From Chloroflexota bacterium (GTDB taxonomy: Bacteria > Chloroflexota > Anaerolineae > Anaerolineales > E44-bin32), in the NCBI GenBank assembly GCA_026390045.1, contig JAPLGR010000673.1:1-7579 (forward strand): a stretch of 7,579 nt of DNA, given 5' to 3'. The notes beneath the pieces were generated by a model. That model was not told the origin of the DNA. It did no database searches and worked only from the letters and a program-made list of their open reading frames with translations. This document shows, piece after piece, positions 5,522-7,579 of the stretch; the first letter of the stretch is position 1; every line of letters begins with the position of its first letter. The translations under genes and the position numbers were made by a program.

Positions 5522-7132
5522 TCAGCCCGAAAGCCGGGCTGGCACGTCGATGGTGAATGTGCTGCCGACACCAAGCCGACTCTCCACCGTCACCCGGCCC
5601 CCATGTTGCTCCGCGACCGACTTGACAATCGCCAGCCCCAGCCCTGACCCCTTCTCGCGGAGAGTCTCACTCCGCCGCGCTCGGTAGAACTTCTCGAACA
5701 GGCGCGCTTGATCCGTCGGCGCGATGCCGACCCCCGTGTCCTCTACGCTGATGACCTGTCGCCCATCGTGCTGGCGCGCCCGAAGCATCACCCGCCCTCC
5801 CGCCTGCGTGTACTTGATGGCGTTGTCCACCAGATTGGCCACGGCCTGCCGCAGCAGCGTCAGATCCGCCTCGATCGGCCGCATTCCCCCGGCAATATCC
5901 GTGACCAGCGCGATGCGTTTGTTGGCCGCCTGTGCCTGGTAGGCACCCGAGACGTCCTGGACCACGCTGTCGATGTTCACCGCTTCCAGGTTCAGCCCCA
6001 CACCAGCCTCGATACGCCCCAGGTCCAGCAAGTTGTCCACCAGATGCGTCATCTGCTCAACGCTCTCGTGGATCTTGCGAACGAAGTCCTTCTGCTGCTC
6101 GTTCATTGCGCCGACCATGGAGAGCATCGTCGCATAGCCCCGCATCAACGTCAGCGGCGCGCGCAGGTCGTGGCTGACCGTGGATACGAACTCCGACTTC
6201 AGCATGTCGACTCTCTTGAAATGCGTGATGTCCCATAGGACGCACACGCGGCCGCCCTGGTCCTCCCCTCCCGGCCGGATGTCGGTGGCAGTGGCGAACA
6301 GGGCCCGACCGGCGCCGATGGCGACTTCGGCGGTGCGCAGCTCCGATCCTGCATGAAGCAGCTCAAGAACCTCCCGCGAGGTCACCCACTCGGTGGCCGG
6401 CTTGCCCAGGACTTCTTCCACATTGCCGCGCAGGACCGCCTCCGCCGCGGGATTGGCCAGCGTGATCCGCCCGCGGTGGTCGGTGGCCAGGACGGCATCC
6501 GGCGTCGCTTCCAGGACCGCACCCAACCGCATTCGTTCCTGTTCGGCGCGGTGGAACAGGCGAGCGTTGCTGACGGAGACGCCGATCTGGGTTGCCAGGA
6601 TGGTGAGCAGGTTGCTGGAATCCGGGGGCAGGGATTGCGCACGGCGGTACCCCAGCCAGATGACTCCGATGAACGTCTGCTCGTCGCGCAGCGGCACCGC
6701 CGCCAGACCCTGCAGCGGCTCGGTGACCTGCGCGAGGTTCAGCACTGCACGCGCGCGACCGGGGTTCTCAAGCGTGAAGCGGCCCCGTTGCCGAGCCAGG
6801 TCCACAACCTGCACGTCGAGCGAGGCCCAATTCCCACGATCCTTGCCGGCGCTGAAGGTCTCCATGCGCGCCCCCGGCTCGCCCTCCGGACCGAGCAGCG
6901 CCACGCGGACATGATCCGCGCGCAGGATTCGCCCAACCCCCTCCAGAATCGGCGGAAGAACTCCGGCAAGATCGAAGCTTGAGGCCAAGCGCTGGCTCGA
7001 GGCGAGAAGCAGATCCATCTCACCGAGCCTGGCCTGCAGGCTCCGACGCATCCCCTCGAAGGCCAACGCCAGTCGCCCGATCTCATCCTCACTCCGAACT
7101 CTGACCGGGAGTGCCAGGTTGCCGCGGCGTAC
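5522..7132 (-). CDS. Sensor histidine kinase, cytoplasmic part (HAMP-AS2, GAF, PAS, HisKA, HATPase_c)
   Basis: This is the signalling half of a membrane two-component sensor kinase, which would autophosphorylate on histidine and pass phosphate to a response regulator. Domains in order: second half of HAMP (about 7129-7025, with SEDEIGRLALAFEGM), GAF (about 6997-6554), PAS (about 6532-6230, with LEATPDAVLATDHRG), HisKA (about 6202-6005) and HATPase_c (about 5878-5534). Catalytic features are intact: H-box SHDLRAPLT with the phospho-acceptor His at 6170-6172, N-box NLVDNAIKY with its Asn at 5822-5824, G1 DTGVGIA starting at 5740, F-box LFEKFY, and G2 GSGLGLAI starting at 5650. The open frame continues upstream to a GTG at 7279, but that stretch is Gly/Ala/Arg-rich and does not resemble any sensor domain, while the other frame there does. 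No response regulator gene is in the window. The ligand and target are unknown. Confidence 0.9.
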   Translation of the reverse strand, partial: VRRGNLALPVRVRSEDEIGRLALAFEGMRRSLQARLGEMDLLLASSQRLASSFDLAGVLPPILEGVGRILRADHVRVALLGPEGEPGARMETFSAGKDRGNWASLDVQVVDLARQRGRFTLENPGRARAVLNLAQVTEPLQGLAAVPLRDEQTFIGVIWLGYRRAQSLPPDSSNLLTILATQIGVSVSNARLFHRAEQERMRLGAVLEATPDAVLATDHRGRITLANPAAEAVLRGNVEEVLGKPATEWVTSREVLELLHAGSELRTAEVAIGAGRALFATATDIRPGGEDQGGRVCVLWDITHFKRVDMLKSEFVSTVSHDLRAPLTLMRGYATMLSMVGAMNEQQKDFVRKIHESVEQMTHLVDNLLDLGRIEAGVGLNLEAVNIDSVVQDVSGAYQAQAANKRIALVTDIAGGMRPIEADLTLLRQAVANLVDNAIKYTQAGGRVMLRARQHDGRQVISVEDTGVGIAPTDQARLFEKFYRARRSETLREKGSGLGLAIVKSVAEQHGGRVTVESRLGVGSTFTIDVPARLSG

Positions 7133-7579
7133 AGCACGAGCATCATTACCGCACCCACCGCCACGAGCACTGCGAAGAGCCGCGTGGCGAGCTGGACCGC
7201 CAGCGCATTGATCGTTCGCTGAGGGATGCTGACAACCACCTGCCACGGGTAGCCTTCCGCCGGCTTGACCAGCACCCACTGCAGCGTGCCGTCTTCAGCC
7301 ACCACCGCCGAGGCTGTGCCACTCTGGGGCGGCAAAGCCGCGGTCTGCAGGACGCGCGCAGGATCCGAGTGGACCAGGATGCGGCCTGACTCGTCGACGA
7401 TGAACGCTTCCCCTTCGGTGACCGCCTCCAATCGCTCGACGACCGGGAGGAACAGGGGGTTGCTGGCAATGTCCGTCCAGCCGGCCAGTGCACCGCCGGT
7501 GGGGGCGCCATTCGTAGACGCCAGTGGGACAAGGAACGCCAGCCGGGCGCCCGAGCTTCCGGGCTCCGCGGCCACCACA
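7130..7579 (-). CDS. Sensor histidine kinase, N-terminal part: Cache-like sensor and transmembrane helix (runs off the right edge)
   Basis: This frame encodes the end of an extracytoplasmic Cache-type ligand-binding domain. The segment GWTDIASNPLFLPVVERL through GEAFIVDESGRILVHSDPARVL (about 7497-7348) has the typical Cache strand pattern, and PWQVVVSIPQ follows. Next comes a hydrophobic transmembrane helix, LFAVLVAVGAVMMLVLYA (about 7179-7126). A HAMP domain should come directly after, but in this frame the sequence turns into Trp/Arg/Ser-rich nonsense while the adjacent frame shows HAMP. The first transmembrane helix, the true start and most of the Cache domain lie beyond the window edge, so the GTG at 7576-7578 is probably an internal Val. 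It most likely belongs to the same gene as the kinase part at 5522-7132. Confidence 0.75.

Larger units (their letters stand above)
5522..7579 (-). pseudogene. One sensor kinase gene split by a frameshift and small deletion near 7120-7135
   Basis: The Cache and transmembrane segment and the kinase segment fit head to tail as one Cache-TM-HAMP-GAF-PAS-kinase protein, but they lie in different frames. At the join the helix end (codon TAC, 7129-7131) meets HAMP residues RRGNLALPV (from 7129) directly. The first HAMP helix and its Pro-Leu motif, about 20 to 28 residues, are missing. A single-base indel would not explain this; a deletion of roughly 60 to 85 bases, not a multiple of three, would. 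The join lies in a CGCCGCGGC-type stretch where short repeats could have recombined or been collapsed in assembly. If real, the protein loses coupling between sensor and kinase, or only a soluble kinase fragment is made. Two unrelated adjacent genes are possible but less likely. Confidence 0.65.

Noticed and set aside
5294..5647. Plus-strand open frame across the rpoC-kinase intergenic region (117 codons)
   Set aside because: It overlaps both neighbouring genes in antisense and runs through the rpoC promoter and hairpin. It has no recognisable domain or convincing ribosome site.
7121..7135. Programmed ribosomal frameshift joining the two kinase halves
   Set aside because: There is no slippery heptamer at the join, and a frameshift could not restore the missing first HAMP helix.
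7133..7279. Upstream part of the kinase frame (to GTG 7279) as a true N-terminus
   Set aside because: It is Gly/Ala/Arg-rich and featureless, while the other frame over the same bases encodes a Cache domain end and a transmembrane helix.

Overview
This GC-rich window reads almost entirely on the minus strand. It looks like core chromosome from a free-living bacterium, most plausibly of the Chloroflexota (Anaerolineae-like). That placement is an inference from three things: the style of RpoC and L31, a multidomain Cache/HAMP/GAF/PAS kinase, and the high GC. It was not tested against a database, and Actinomycetota-like lineages share some of these traits. I see no phage, transposon, CRISPR array, tRNA or rRNA.

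Layout in the direction of transcription, from the right edge to the left. (1) 7579 to 5522 holds a membrane sensor histidine kinase that is broken. Its extracytoplasmic Cache part and transmembrane helix (7130-7579) lie in one frame. HAMP-AS2, GAF, PAS, HisKA and HATPase_c (5522-7132) lie in another. The first half of the HAMP domain is missing at the join. (2) 5521 to 5350 is a 172-bp intergenic region. It carries a perfect-consensus sigma70-type promoter (TTGACA, 16 bp, TATAAT), a strong 11-bp leader hairpin and a good Shine-Dalgarno. (3) 5349 to 1099 is rpoC, a complete beta' subunit of 1416 residues starting at GTG. It has a large charged insertion near the N-terminus and no rpoB in front of it. 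(4) 1102 to 963 holds a second near-consensus promoter, whose -35 box contains the rpoC stop codon. It is followed by a GC-rich leader with mutually exclusive pairings. (5) 962 to the left edge holds rplU (L21, with a Lys/Ala/Pro tail), rpmA (L27) and the start of rpmE (L31), closely spaced.

The lower part is therefore an information-processing cluster: one RNA polymerase subunit followed by three large-subunit ribosomal proteins, with two strong promoters and structured leaders that could set expression separately for rpoC and for rplU-rpmA-rpmE. The kinase lies upstream in the same direction, but a promoter ten bases past its stop separates it functionally from rpoC.

I did not find a convincing new multi-gene system. 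The items most worth checking are the switch-like rplU leader, the rpoC leader hairpin, the RpoC insertion, the separation of rpoC from rpoB, and the kinase lesion, which may be a real mutation or an assembly error.
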